Assembly (NCBI GenBank): GCA_018824305.1 | Contig: JAHJGM010000020.1 | Location: 1-42,553 of the forward strand | Length of the DNA: 42,553 nucleotides | Direction of reading: 5' to 3' | Source of the DNA: a bacterium | Lineage (GTDB): Bacteria > Campylobacterota > Campylobacteria > Campylobacterales > Sulfurimonadaceae | Shown: positions 33,059-42,362 of the stretch, one piece after another | How positions within the stretch are numbered: position 1 is the first letter of the stretch | Layout of the letters: each line of letters begins with the position of its first letter | Made by a program: the position numbers and the translations under genes | The notes under the pieces: model-generated | Databases searched by the model: none | What the model saw: only the letters and a program-made list of their open reading frames with translations | Told to the model about the DNA's origin: nothing

Positions 33059-33859
33059 TCAACTGACACTCTTAAGTGCGCTGTAAGCTTCTTGAAGTAG
33101 CTGAAACTTTTGTGTGTAGTGATCCAGCATACCCGGACTATGATGAAAGATCCTATCCGGATGATATACACGGACAAGTTTTTTATAGTTTTTCTTTATA
33201 ACCTCTAAAGATGCACCTACAGGACACTCCAAAGCATTGTAGAACTGTATCATTTTATCTATTTTCTCATCATTATGCTCTTCATAGTCAAACATTGAAA
33301 AACCGTTATATAAACGCCGTAAAAAGTCATTGTCGTAACTGTATTGGATCTCATAATGTAGGACATTCTTTTTATTTAGCACACGTTCTAGCATTGTTTT
33401 TGCAATGGAGTCGCTCACATCCAATGAGATGGAGTTATCACTGCTCTGTAGTACATAGATACCGAACTGCCCGATCAAAAAGCTCATCACCCATGAATTG
33501 GGATAGTATAGTGAGATATCGACCGTGTACTTGTCTCTGGCATAAACCTCGACACTCACTTCTTGGATATCCTGCAAACTGACAAGTTCTATCTTAATGG
33601 GCTTATTACGCAGTTTTAAAAGAGAATTTTTAAAGAAATATTCCGGAAGATCATGCTTGTTCGCATGATAACTGCCCAGTACATTTAAAAACTCTTCCCT
33701 GCTTTGTATGAGTAGCTGATTTTTAAAGATCAAAACTGCTCTTGGCAAAAAAAGCATGTTTTTTGAGTGCTTGGTCAAAAAATCTCTCATCCAACACTGA
33801 TTTAAGGTATTGAAATTGGTACGAATCAAAATAAGATTGTTCTGCAACACGATTTCCAT
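33059..33859 (-). CDS. Protein with C-terminal J-domain
   Basis: A 266-residue protein. The last 60 residues form a J-domain: ECPVGASLEVIKKNYKKLV, the HPD tripeptide in YHPDR (about 233-235) and YTQKFQLLQEAYSALKS, so it should stimulate DnaK ATPase. Having the J-domain at the C-terminus and no Gly/Phe or zinc region makes it a class III J-protein. Residues 1-200 are not recognised; they are rich in beta-strand-like segments (YTVDISLYYPNSWVMSFLIGQFGIYVLQ) and may bind a client. No signal peptide. The start is ATG 33859, with AAAGGGG upstream. It is transcribed alone. Confidence 0.85.
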   Translation of the reverse strand: MEIVLQNNLILIRTNFNTLNQCWMRDFLTKHSKNMLFLPRAVLIFKNQLLIQSREEFLNVLGSYHANKHDLPEYFFKNSLLKLRNKPIKIELVSLQDIQEVSVEVYARDKYTVDISLYYPNSWVMSFLIGQFGIYVLQSSDNSISLDVSDSIAKTMLERVLNKKNVLHYEIQYSYDNDFLRRLYNGFSMFDYEEHNDEKIDKMIQFYNALECPVGASLEVIKKNYKKLVRVYHPDRIFHHSPGMLDHYTQKFQLLQEAYSALKSVS

Positions 33860-33991
33860 TCATACCCCTTTGTTAAAGCGTCTGTAGATACAAAGCAAAA
33901 AAAGTTCCATTATTTGTGCGCTTACATAATATATAAAGAAGTATCCATAGCTACATTTGTATAGACAACAGAGTGTTAATACGGTGCTTCA

Positions 33992-34034
33992 TGTAACCGT
34001 TATGTAATTTTTAGATTTTAAAATGTCGGTAACA
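33992..34034 (+). promoter_or_regulatory. Inverted repeat in the porin leader
   Basis: TGTAACCG (33992-33999) and CGGTAACA (34027-34034) form a perfect 8-base inverted repeat separated by 27 bases, just before the AGGAG (34040-34044) of the porin gene. It may be an operator or an mRNA hairpin. The rest of the gap 33860-34054 is AT-rich with no other clear feature; I could not choose a confident porin -10. Confidence 0.4.
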
Positions 34035-34054
34035 AAAACAGGAGAAATTCAAAA

Positions 34055-35272
34055 ATGAAAAAAATCGTACTATCAACGTTAGTAGCGCTATCAATTGCTT
34101 CAGTTGCATCTGCAGGAGATGTCAAATTATATTCAGATGACAAAGGTCAAGTTTTTACTATGCCGGCTGAAGGTCGTACTGAAATCAAAACTACTCCGGT
34201 AACTTCAAAAGCTTCTAAACTAGACTTCAGCGGTCTACATTACTTAGGTTATACATATAAAGCAACAGAAGACCTAAAAGCTTCTGATGTAACTGCAACT
34301 GGTCTTACAGTACCAAGTAGCGATGCATCAGGTGTAAACACTGGTAAATTTGAAATGCGCCGAAACTACGTTCAAGTTAAAGGTTATTTCTTTGAAGATC
34401 CAAAAAGCTACGCTCGTGTAACTCTTGACTTCACAAATGTAAGTGGATACAACACAGTTATCGTTAAATATGCTTACCTTTTCTTAAATAACGTTCTACC
34501 GTTTACTGGTGTTGAATTCGGTCAAGCACACCGTCCATGGATCGACTACGAAGAGCACAATGGTTGGTTCTACCGTTCAATCTCTAAAACTATGACAGAA
34601 GCTGCTGAGACTGCTGACCTTTCTAACTCAGCTGATCTTGGTGTTAACTTCAAAACTAAAACTGATTATTTCACATCTGAAATCGGTCTATTCAACGGTG
34701 AAGGTTACCACGGTGACAGCACGTCAAATACAGGTACAGGTAACTCTTTAGAGTGGAGATTGACTGCTGCTTTAATGGGTGATGGTAAAGCTCACCGTCA
34801 TGCTACAAAAGACACATGGTTCGATGCATCTTTCTGGGGTCAATTAAATGCTAAAAATGGATCTAACACAGATGCAAATAGTGATACACAAACTTATAAA
34901 ATCTATGGTCTACATACTGTATACAATATGCCGTCATTCCTTTTATCAGCTCAATATATCAAAGCTGAAAATGACATCAAAACATCTTACAATAAAAGTG
35001 GATCTGGCTACTCTGTAAACGGTACTGTTCGTCTTGGCGAAAAGAAAGAGTATGAGATCCTTGCTCGTTACGATCATTGGACAGCAACAGCAGATAATAA
35101 AGATGATTTAAACAGAGATAACTATATCTACGGTCTTGCTTGGGAACAAAACAAAAACCTAAAATGGTTATTAACTGGCCAAACATCTAAAAATGCTCAA
35201 CATGCTAACTATAAAGGTACTGTAACTCAAGATTACAATGCTGCTATGTTAACTGCTCAAGTTGAATGGTAA
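34055..35272 (+). CDS. Outer-membrane porin-like protein
   Basis: A 405-residue secreted protein with a Sec signal peptide (MKKIVLSTLVALSIASVASA, cleaved after about residue 20) and a long beta-strand pattern: KFEMRRNYVQVKGYFFEDP, YARVTLDFTNVSG, FLLSAQYIKAE, EYEILARYDHW, and a final strand MLTAQVEW with the C-terminal aromatic expected for outer-membrane insertion. This is the general plan of porins related to the OprP/phosphate-selective group; substrate cannot be told. A strong AGGAG lies 10 bases before the ATG. Codon use is more biased (Ala GCT, Gly GGT, Lys AAA) than in neighbouring genes, suggesting high expression. A hairpin follows at 35283. Confidence 0.85.
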   Translation: MKKIVLSTLVALSIASVASAGDVKLYSDDKGQVFTMPAEGRTEIKTTPVTSKASKLDFSGLHYLGYTYKATEDLKASDVTATGLTVPSSDASGVNTGKFEMRRNYVQVKGYFFEDPKSYARVTLDFTNVSGYNTVIVKYAYLFLNNVLPFTGVEFGQAHRPWIDYEEHNGWFYRSISKTMTEAAETADLSNSADLGVNFKTKTDYFTSEIGLFNGEGYHGDSTSNTGTGNSLEWRLTAALMGDGKAHRHATKDTWFDASFWGQLNAKNGSNTDANSDTQTYKIYGLHTVYNMPSFLLSAQYIKAENDIKTSYNKSGSGYSVNGTVRLGEKKEYEILARYDHWTATADNKDDLNRDNYIYGLAWEQNKNLKWLLTGQTSKNAQHANYKGTVTQDYNAAMLTAQVEW

Positions 35273-35282
35273 AAATAAACTC

Positions 35283-35308
35283 TCCGATGTGACGTTCATC
35301 ACATCGGA
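35283..35308 (+). terminator. Hairpin after the porin gene
   Basis: A perfect 10-bp stem TCCGATGTGA / TCACATCGGA with a 6-base loop lies 10 bases after the porin stop. There is no strong T-tract, so it may act mainly as a 3' stabiliser of an abundant mRNA. Confidence 0.6.
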
Positions 35309-35342
35309 ATCTCCTATATTCCAAATTATAAGCTTACAGATC

Positions 35343-35358
35343 TCCCGCTTTTGCGGGA
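35343..35358. terminator. GC hairpin between porin and aguB
   Basis: TCCCGC / GCGGGA with a TTTT loop, 14 bases beyond the aguB stop, is the likely end of the aguB transcript. On the plus strand it is a second stop after the porin hairpin. Confidence 0.5.
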
Positions 35359-35371
35359 ATCCCATCTAAAA

Positions 35372-36217
35372 CTATTTTATCAAATCTCCATAACACTCAG
35401 GACGTCTATCACGTATCAGACCCCAGTAATGTTGAAACTCTCTATTTTTCTTTAAATCAAACTCAGCGTATATTATCTCTTCTTTGTCACGCGATGCTTC
35501 AGCGATCTTTTCCCCCGAACTATCCGTAATAAAAGAACTTCCAAAAAAGTTTAAAGTACAGCTTTCTCCCTCTTCTGCACCATATCTGTTTGCAGCGATC
35601 ACAGGTACGATGTTGGTCGCCGCATGTCCCATTTGAACGCGTTGCCAATGCTCTTTTGAGTCTACATGTATCTCAGGTTCGCTTCCTATGGCTGTGGGGT
35701 AAAATATAAGTTCAGCACCTTTTAAAGCCAAGGCGCGAGCCGTCTCACAAAACCATTGGTCCCAACATATTCCGGCTCCGATACGCCCATAAGCAGTATC
35801 CCAGACTTTAAACCCTGAATCGCCCGGTTTAAAATAGAATTTTTCTTCATATCCGGGACCATCGGGGATGTGTGTTTTACGATAATTCTCAAGCTCTGTT
35901 CCATCTGCATCCATAACTACCAAAGAGTTAAAGTATTCATCACCGCTTTTTTCAAAATAGCTGACAAGCAGCACCACATTCAGCTCTTTTGCCAATAATG
36001 AAAAAGTTTTTAAAAGCGGATTACCTACTCTCTCCTGCGCCCATGAAAAATATTTTTTATCCATATCTTTACAAAAATACAAACCCTCAAAAAGCTCCGG
36101 TAGAAGTATGATCTTCGCATCATTATTTGATGCTTCTCTTACCAGTCGAACAGCTTTTTCAACGTTTGATTCTTTATCTTTACCCATACTCATCTGGATC
36201 GCTGCTATTTTTAACAT
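35372..36217 (-). CDS. aguB: N-carbamoylputrescine amidase
   Basis: A 281-residue carbon-nitrogen hydrolase of the nitrilase superfamily. The Glu-Lys-Cys catalytic triad is visible: Glu in LLPELFEGLYF (about 41), Lys in YRKTHIPDGPGY (about 114) and Cys in GAGICWDQWFCE (about 150). The YRKTHIPDGPGYEEKFYF and GICWDQWFPE-like segments are typical of AguB, which splits N-carbamoylputrescine to putrescine, CO2 and ammonia in the arginine-to-putrescine route. aguA is not in the window. GAGGAG lies about 10 bases before the ATG. A TACATGTA octamer lies upstream at 36237. Confidence 0.9.
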   Translation of the reverse strand: MLKIAAIQMSMGKDKESNVEKAVRLVREASNNDAKIILLPELFEGLYFCKDMDKKYFSWAQERVGNPLLKTFSLLAKELNVVLLVSYFEKSGDEYFNSLVVMDADGTELENYRKTHIPDGPGYEEKFYFKPGDSGFKVWDTAYGRIGAGICWDQWFCETARALALKGAELIFYPTAIGSEPEIHVDSKEHWQRVQMGHAATNIVPVIAANRYGAEEGESCTLNFFGSSFITDSSGEKIAEASRDKEEIIYAEFDLKKNREFQHYWGLIRDRRPECYGDLIK

Positions 36218-36278
36218 AAGTACAAATCTCCTCTTTTACATGTAACAAAATAATAGTACAAATAAGCTATTATTCGAG

Positions 36279-38204
36279 TTAAATCAAGTCTTTATAAAGA
36301 GCATACTTCTCATGTTTTTCATGTTTTGCCGTATACATCGCTTTGTCTGCATTGCCCACAAGAGTATTTCCGTCTTCTCCATCTTCGGGGTATATACTTA
36401 TGCCTATACTAAGTGAGGGTGTTAATAAATTATCGTTTATGCAAAGCGGCTGTTCTACTCTGTGTATAATTTTCTCGACGATATGTACCGCATCGTTGTA
36501 TTCTTTTAATTCTGTCAGTATAACAGCAAACTCATCACCGCCGAGTCTTGATGCCGTGTCTTCTCCCCTGATACTCTTTACCAATCTGTTGGCAACATCG
36601 ATTAAAAGACGATCGCCGATATTATGACCCAAGTTGTCGTTCACCTCTTTAAATTTATTGAGGTCTATAAACAACACTGCTATTTTACTTTTACGACGAT
36701 TTGCTATAAGGATAGCCTTATCCAGATTATCGTAAAAATGCATTCTGTTGGGAAGAGAAGTCAAAGTATCATGACTTGCTAAATGAGCTAATCTTAATTC
36801 ATGGTTTTTACGTTCGCTAATATCTGAAAAGACGGATACGTATCCGCTGATAAAGCCCTCTTCATCTTTTACGGCAGTTATACTTTGCATGGTAGTAAAA
36901 TACTCACCGTTTTTACGTCTGTTATTTAGTTCTCCATACCATGTACCTCTTGTATTTATTGTATTCCACATCTCTTGGTAAAAATCCCGAGTATGACTTT
37001 TTGATTGTAAAAAACTCGGATTTTTGCCAATTGCCTCCTCTGGCAAATAACCCGTGATTTTTGTAAAAGTATTGTTCACTCTTCTGATTTTCGCATCGGC
37101 ATCAGTGATCATGATTCCCTCATGCGTATTCTCAAATACGAGGGATGATTCTTTTAAAGCCATTTCACTGCGTTTATGTTCTGTAATATCTTCAACGCTT
37201 GACCAGATAAAACTTTTATTATCGCTATGCAGCATACATCCTGATAATCTTACATTTACATGATGTCCCTCTTTGTGAATATACTCTTTTTCATAAGGAC
37301 CGTAATTACCCGTAGTCGCAAGCTTGTTTAACTGTTCATACTCCTGTGACTTATATTTGTTTGGAGTAATATCCCAATAAGTCATATTGGAAATCTCTTC
37401 GAGAGAATATCCTATAAGTCTTGCAAATGAGGGGTTTACATCGATCATCCTACCTTTCATATCGGTAAGCACAAGTCCTATCGGAGATTCATCAAAAAGC
37501 ATACGATTGTATTTTCGACTTTTCTCTATTTCGTTAAGCAGAGGTTCTGTAAAACGGATGACTGTAAAACTACTGATCATAATGAGAATAATACTTCCGA
37601 TGAGACCATAGATACCTGCATCCACATAGGGGGCTTCTATCTCTGCAATATCCATCTTCGCAACTATACCCCAGTCAAGGATAGGAATCGGCTCATACGC
37701 GGATAAAACTTTAGCTCCGCGATAATCAAGTCCGACCAGACTGCCCGATTTATCGCTTAAAGCCGCACGCATCGGTGCCGCCAATTCAGAGTCGGTGGTT
37801 ATCGAGTCCATTCTGTCGACTTCATTATGACGATGTCTGAGTAAAAAGTGTATCCTGTTATTGTCAAGTTTTGCCATCGTGAACTCACCGCTTTCACCAA
37901 AGCCGGTAAATCTGGCATGAGCATAGATAAGTTTTTGCAAGATCTCTGATTCCAGCTTAGCCTTGTCTATCGTAGTATTATGATCCATCTTGATCTGATA
38001 ATCTATCAGCATATTGATCATCACGACTTCATTTTTGACAAGTTCCGATAAGCGTTTTCTCTGTTGCTCAAAGCCGATTTTATAAAGACCGTAAATAGAT
38101 ACAATCGTAACCAAAGCAAGAATCATAGACATAATAAAAATAAGCTGATAAGGTGCTCTTTGCAGCTTTTTGTAAATAATACTATTATGTCGATGTTTTT
38201 CCAT
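36279..38204 (-). CDS. Membrane diguanylate cyclase (Cache-PAS-PAS-GGDEF)
   Basis: A 641-residue inner-membrane protein. TM1 is at about 18-42 and TM2 at about 205-228; the periplasmic domain between them has the Cache-like end VLSAYEPIPILDWGIVAKMD. Two PAS domains follow (NRMLFDESPIGLVLTD at about 235 and LVFENTHEGIMITDADAKI at about 350), then GGDEF (about 470-641). The active site is SRLGGDEFAVIL, with the inhibitory site RGED exactly five residues upstream, so it should make c-di-GMP under product control. No EAL domain. AGGA lies before the ATG. It is separated from the pyruvate kinase gene by 173 bases containing an inverted repeat. Confidence 0.92.
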   Translation of the reverse strand: MEKHRHNSIIYKKLQRAPYQLIFIMSMILALVTIVSIYGLYKIGFEQQRKRLSELVKNEVVMINMLIDYQIKMDHNTTIDKAKLESEILQKLIYAHARFTGFGESGEFTMAKLDNNRIHFLLRHRHNEVDRMDSITTDSELAAPMRAALSDKSGSLVGLDYRGAKVLSAYEPIPILDWGIVAKMDIAEIEAPYVDAGIYGLIGSIILIMISSFTVIRFTEPLLNEIEKSRKYNRMLFDESPIGLVLTDMKGRMIDVNPSFARLIGYSLEEISNMTYWDITPNKYKSQEYEQLNKLATTGNYGPYEKEYIHKEGHHVNVRLSGCMLHSDNKSFIWSSVEDITEHKRSEMALKESSLVFENTHEGIMITDADAKIRRVNNTFTKITGYLPEEAIGKNPSFLQSKSHTRDFYQEMWNTINTRGTWYGELNNRRKNGEYFTTMQSITAVKDEEGFISGYVSVFSDISERKNHELRLAHLASHDTLTSLPNRMHFYDNLDKAILIANRRKSKIAVLFIDLNKFKEVNDNLGHNIGDRLLIDVANRLVKSIRGEDTASRLGGDEFAVILTELKEYNDAVHIVEKIIHRVEQPLCINDNLLTPSLSIGISIYPEDGEDGNTLVGNADKAMYTAKHEKHEKYALYKDLI

Positions 38205-38270
38205 CTCTTTTTCCTAAACTATAGGTTATCTGTGTAAAAAATCATTGCTAAAACGATTATTATAAAATTT

Positions 38271-38301
38271 TGTGATACTGACAAAAAAACAGTATAACAC
38301 A
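38271..38301. repeat. Imperfect inverted repeat between pyk and the cyclase
   Basis: TGTGATACTG (38271-38280) and CAGTATAACACA (38290-38301) pair imperfectly around an A-rich loop, 77 bases beyond the pyk stop and about 70 bases before the cyclase start. It could be a weak terminator for pyk or an operator of the cyclase promoter. The rest of this gap is AT-rich. Confidence 0.4.
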
Positions 38302-38377
38302 ATATCATCACAAATTTATAGCCTTTTAGTAAATAAGGATAAACTTTATCTTCTAAAAAAGAGTAATAAAAATAAAA

Positions 38378-40219
38378 TTACATCTGCCAAAGTGACTCTT
38401 TCTTTAGTAACTGCTTATTTTTTTTAAAGATAGAATGCATATCGTGAAGGATGGAGGTAAGAACATCTATCGTGTCAAATGTAAAAGCACCTTTATTTAA
38501 CATAACACATTCTGCTCTGCTGGACATTGCGGCATCTGTCACCTCAGCACGGCTCGGCAAATTGTTTTTCATCTTGCTTTCTAAAACCTGAGTCGCCCAG
38601 ATAACAGGTATATGAGCAGCATCACAGATATCCAAAAGTGCTTCTTGTATATAAGCCAGATTTTCAAAACCTACTTCTATTGCCAGATCACCCCTTGCAA
38701 TCATGACTCCGCTGTTTTTGGATTTTAATAATTGTTTTAATATTTCCGGCATGTTTGTGACAGCCTGTTTTGTCTCGATCTTTGCGATGATGCCTATATC
38801 ATCCCTATTTTTCTGATGCAGTATCTCTTGTATCTCTCTTATATCTTCAGCATTTTGACAAAACGATATACTAAAACTATCTGCAAAATCGATAACGGAT
38901 AGAAGATTCTCTTTATCCGTACTTGTCAGTGCCGGAGTCCTGATATAGTTATTTGGAAAATTGATGCCCTTTTCCTCTTTGATGAGTACACCGTTTTCTT
39001 TCGCAGTTGTCACCTTACAAAGTATCTCGTCCTCTTTTTTATCGATAACTTCCAAGCCTATTTTTCCATCATCTATAAAAACTTTATCACCGATATTGAC
39101 ATTTTCCAGTATGCCGTTTTGACTACAGCTGATAAGAGCAGGTTCTGCTATGTCGCCCTCTTTATCTTTTATGGCCGAAGTTCCTAGTATATTTTTTTGA
39201 GTTATTCTGACACTCTCTCCTACAAAGACCCGTATCGGTTCTGTCTGCATCTCAATGTTTTTTATGAAACTCTCTCTCTTTTTAGATTTCAAGAGACTGT
39301 TTTTATCTAAAAAAACCTTTTTATCTATTGTACATCTTGCATAGTCTTCTTCTATTGCTATCACTTTTATCTTAGCTCTTTTACCGTTCATATCTAAGAC
39401 TTTTATAGAAGAATCGTCTTGTAAAGATTTAAAAAACTTCTTATCTACGACTATCTGAGCAGGTAACTTTTGCAGAGTTTTTGCATCTGTTGATTCAGCT
39501 TTACTCTTTTGCTCATTATGATATAAGAACACATCTTTTTCGATCTTATTGCTTCCTACTTCTACGGGCAAATCTATTTCTCTGATCTTGCCGGTACGTA
39601 TTTTCGGACCTGCCAGATCCACGAATATCTTTATTTTTTCATTTTTATCTTTGTTTTCATTTACCGACGCAATGACATCAGCCATCTCTCTCCATATTAC
39701 AGGGGTATCGTGAGCCGTGTTTATTCTAAATATGTTTACTTTTGATCCTGCCAGTTTTCTTATCAATTCTCCATCGTTTTCTGCCGCGTGAGAAGGTAAT
39801 GTGATCATAAGTGAAGTAGTCTGTTTACTGAGTTTAGAACTTGATTTTCCGCCAAAAAGTGCTTTGGCATTATCTGAGGCAATATTGATCGACTCTTGGA
39901 TCGTAAGGTGATGGAACTCTTCCATGAGTTCTTTTGATATCTCTTCATATCCAAGTGAAGAACTCATTTGGTCATGAAGAGTATCGATGCTTGCCGCAAC
40001 ATGAGCATATGATCTGCCAAGAGATGACAGTGAAAGCAAAAAAAGCTTTTCTTGCAGCTTTGTCCAGTCATCACGACGAAGTCTGAGGTACTGATTGAGA
40101 TTTAACAGGCTCTTATATCTCAGTTCCTTCTCGTCCATCCCAAATCTGACTTCTTGCAGACCTGTTCTTATGCTTTGTATCTCATCATACGCCGATCTCA
40201 TCAATTCTCTATCTAACAT
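38378..40219 (-). CDS. pyk: Pyruvate kinase-like protein with N-terminal extension
   Basis: A 613-residue protein. Residues about 1-130 form a helical extension not found in classical pyruvate kinase. The kinase barrel follows: NIFRINTAHDTP (cf. R-x-N-x-S-H), VDLAGPKIRTGKI (about 207-219), a B-domain-like insert that is longer than usual, IIAKIETKQAVTNMPEIL and the signature GVMIARGDLAIEVGFENL (about 516-533), WATQVLESKMKNNLPSRAEVTDAA. The classical C-terminal allosteric domain is missing; the protein ends soon after the barrel. So catalysis (PEP + ADP to pyruvate + ATP) is plausible, but regulation must differ. AGGAG precedes the ATG at 40219. It lies between two c-di-GMP enzymes on the same strand. 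Confidence 0.85.
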   Translation of the reverse strand: MLDRELMRSAYDEIQSIRTGLQEVRFGMDEKELRYKSLLNLNQYLRLRRDDWTKLQEKLFLLSLSSLGRSYAHVAASIDTLHDQMSSSLGYEEISKELMEEFHHLTIQESINIASDNAKALFGGKSSSKLSKQTTSLMITLPSHAAENDGELIRKLAGSKVNIFRINTAHDTPVIWREMADVIASVNENKDKNEKIKIFVDLAGPKIRTGKIREIDLPVEVGSNKIEKDVFLYHNEQKSKAESTDAKTLQKLPAQIVVDKKFFKSLQDDSSIKVLDMNGKRAKIKVIAIEEDYARCTIDKKVFLDKNSLLKSKKRESFIKNIEMQTEPIRVFVGESVRITQKNILGTSAIKDKEGDIAEPALISCSQNGILENVNIGDKVFIDDGKIGLEVIDKKEDEILCKVTTAKENGVLIKEEKGINFPNNYIRTPALTSTDKENLLSVIDFADSFSISFCQNAEDIREIQEILHQKNRDDIGIIAKIETKQAVTNMPEILKQLLKSKNSGVMIARGDLAIEVGFENLAYIQEALLDICDAAHIPVIWATQVLESKMKNNLPSRAEVTDAAMSSRAECVMLNKGAFTFDTIDVLTSILHDMHSIFKKNKQLLKKESLWQM

Positions 40220-40292
40220 TTATTCTCCTAGATCTTAAGAAAGCTTACTCATTATAACCCTCATTAGATACAGTTTGATAACAAGAAGCTAT

Positions 40293-42362
40293 CTAGAAAT
40301 TTGTCACATAAGCCAAAAACTCATCGAATTTCAAAGGTTTGGAATAAAAATAGCCCTGGACCTTCGTACATCCTAGCTCTTTTAACGTATCAATATGCGT
40401 TTGTGTTTCAGAACCCTCGGCGATGACATTTTTATTTAATGATTTTGAGAGTGCGATGATCGCCTGAACGATTGAACGGTCATCTTCGTCTTTGTCGATA
40501 TCTAACACAAAACTCTTGTCGATCTTGATAATCTCTGCCGGAAGTTTTTTGAGATAACTCAGCGATGAATAACCTGTCCCAAAATCATCGATTGAGATTT
40601 TTATGCCGCAAGATGTGATCTCTCTTAATTTTACGAGTGCTGCCTCGATATTGTTCATGATCTGGCTTTCTGTTATCTCAAGTTCTATGAGATGTTCAGC
40701 AACTCCTATCTCATCGACAATAGCTTTTAAATCGCTCAAAAACCTATCATTTTCGATCTGTATATATGAGATATTTATGGAAACTATAAGACCCTCATTC
40801 CCTGCATCATGAAACTTTTTCGTATCACTAAGAGCCTGCCTGATTATCCACAATCCTATTTCGTAGATAAGTCCGTTTTCTTCTAATATAGGTATGAATT
40901 TATCCGGTGGAACAAAACCCAAAGCGGGATTGATCCAGCGGATCAAAGCTTCCATGCCGTATACTTTGTTCACTGTAAGATCGACCTTTGGCTGATAGAC
41001 CAAATGAAACTCTTTATTTGAGAGTGCACTACGCAGATTGCTATCAAGTCCTATACGTTCAGATACCGTATCACCCATAGTTTTTGAATAGAATTTAAAT
41101 CCCCCCTTACCCGATGCTTTTGCATGATACATTGCCGTATCTGCTGCCTTCATCAAATCATGATATGTAGTTCCGTTATCAGGATATACACTTATGCCTA
41201 TACTTGCACCTGAAAAAAATTCATTATTTTCCAGTATAAAAGGTTGATTAAACAGCTCGACTATTTTATTTGCCAATACAGCCAAATTAGAGATAGTAGT
41301 AAAATCTTCGATCAAAACCATAAACTCGTCTCCGCCAAAACGCCCGATGATATCCTCTTCCCTGATACTATTTTTTAGTCTCTGGGCTGCATTTTTTAAA
41401 AACTTGTCACCTACGAAATGCCCATATGAATCATTGATTGTTTTAAAATTATCCAGATCGATAAACAAAAGAGCCAAACCACTCTTTTTACGTTTAGCAG
41501 ATGCGATCTTATTGTTAAATCTCTCTTCAAAAAAAGCTCTGTTAGGTAACTGGGTCAGCGTATCATAATAAGCCAAATTTTTGATGACTTTTTCCTGCTC
41601 TTTTTTCATTGTGATATCACTTGAAACGGCGATATAATGAGCCACATCACTATTTTTATCTTTTATGGCGACAATAGATGTTTCAGACGTATATACTTCT
41701 CCATCTTTTCTGCGGTCAATTATCTCCCCTTTCCAGTTGCCCTCATCACGTATCTGTTTCCACATATCTTTATAAAATGCACCATCATGCCAACCGGAAC
41801 TCAATATAGAAGGTGCTTTTCCTACAAGCTCTTCTAACGTATATCCTGTATTTCTGCAAAAAGCATCATTGGCATTGATGATTTTTTCGGACACATCTGT
41901 AATAACGACACCATCTGTCATTGTTGAAAAGACTTTTGCAGAGAGCATCAAATCCTTTTCATTCTTTTTACGCTTGGTTATATCTCTTACAAATACAAAA
42001 AAATTTCCGCCATCTATCGTTGAAAAAGTAGTAGTTATCTCTACCTCGTAAATAGTGCCGTTTTTTTTCCGGTGTCTTGTCTCAAATCTGTCACTGCCTG
42101 TTTTTATAATTGTTTCTATATGTTGTTTTGTCTCTTGCGGTGATTCACTAGCCTCGATATCGGGTATTTTCATCGTCAGCAGTTCTTCTCTGCTGTAACC
42201 GGACATTGTACAAAATCTATTGTTAACCTCTAAAAAATGCCCTTGCATATCCGAGACCCAGTACCCATCACTTGTTGTTTCTATAATCGCACTATACTGA
42301 TATGCTAATTTTTCCAACTTTGATTGCTCAATATTTTCAACATGATCTTGATATTTTTTCAT
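40293..42362 (-). CDS. Cytoplasmic PAS-PAS-GGDEF-EAL c-di-GMP enzyme
   Basis: A 689-residue soluble protein without TM helices. Two PAS domains (YSAIIETTSDGYWVSD at about 23 and VFSTMTDGVVITDVSEKI at about 145) precede GGDEF (about 255-425) and EAL (about 435-689). GGDEF has GRFGGDEFMVLI with an I-site REED five residues upstream. The EAL domain keeps EALIRW, the Asn in SINISYIQ, LEITES, IDDFGTGYSS, the Lys in IKIDKSF and VIAEGSET, so both synthesis and breakdown of c-di-GMP are possible on paper. Which dominates cannot be told. Start at ATG 42362 has only a weak AGGTG; PAS sequence begins soon after. Confidence 0.92.
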   Translation of the reverse strand: MKKYQDHVENIEQSKLEKLAYQYSAIIETTSDGYWVSDMQGHFLEVNNRFCTMSGYSREELLTMKIPDIEASESPQETKQHIETIIKTGSDRFETRHRKKNGTIYEVEITTTFSTIDGGNFFVFVRDITKRKKNEKDLMLSAKVFSTMTDGVVITDVSEKIINANDAFCRNTGYTLEELVGKAPSILSSGWHDGAFYKDMWKQIRDEGNWKGEIIDRRKDGEVYTSETSIVAIKDKNSDVAHYIAVSSDITMKKEQEKVIKNLAYYDTLTQLPNRAFFEERFNNKIASAKRKKSGLALLFIDLDNFKTINDSYGHFVGDKFLKNAAQRLKNSIREEDIIGRFGGDEFMVLIEDFTTISNLAVLANKIVELFNQPFILENNEFFSGASIGISVYPDNGTTYHDLMKAADTAMYHAKASGKGGFKFYSKTMGDTVSERIGLDSNLRSALSNKEFHLVYQPKVDLTVNKVYGMEALIRWINPALGFVPPDKFIPILEENGLIYEIGLWIIRQALSDTKKFHDAGNEGLIVSINISYIQIENDRFLSDLKAIVDEIGVAEHLIELEITESQIMNNIEAALVKLREITSCGIKISIDDFGTGYSSLSYLKKLPAEIIKIDKSFVLDIDKDEDDRSIVQAIIALSKSLNKNVIAEGSETQTHIDTLKELGCTKVQGYFYSKPLKFDEFLAYVTNF

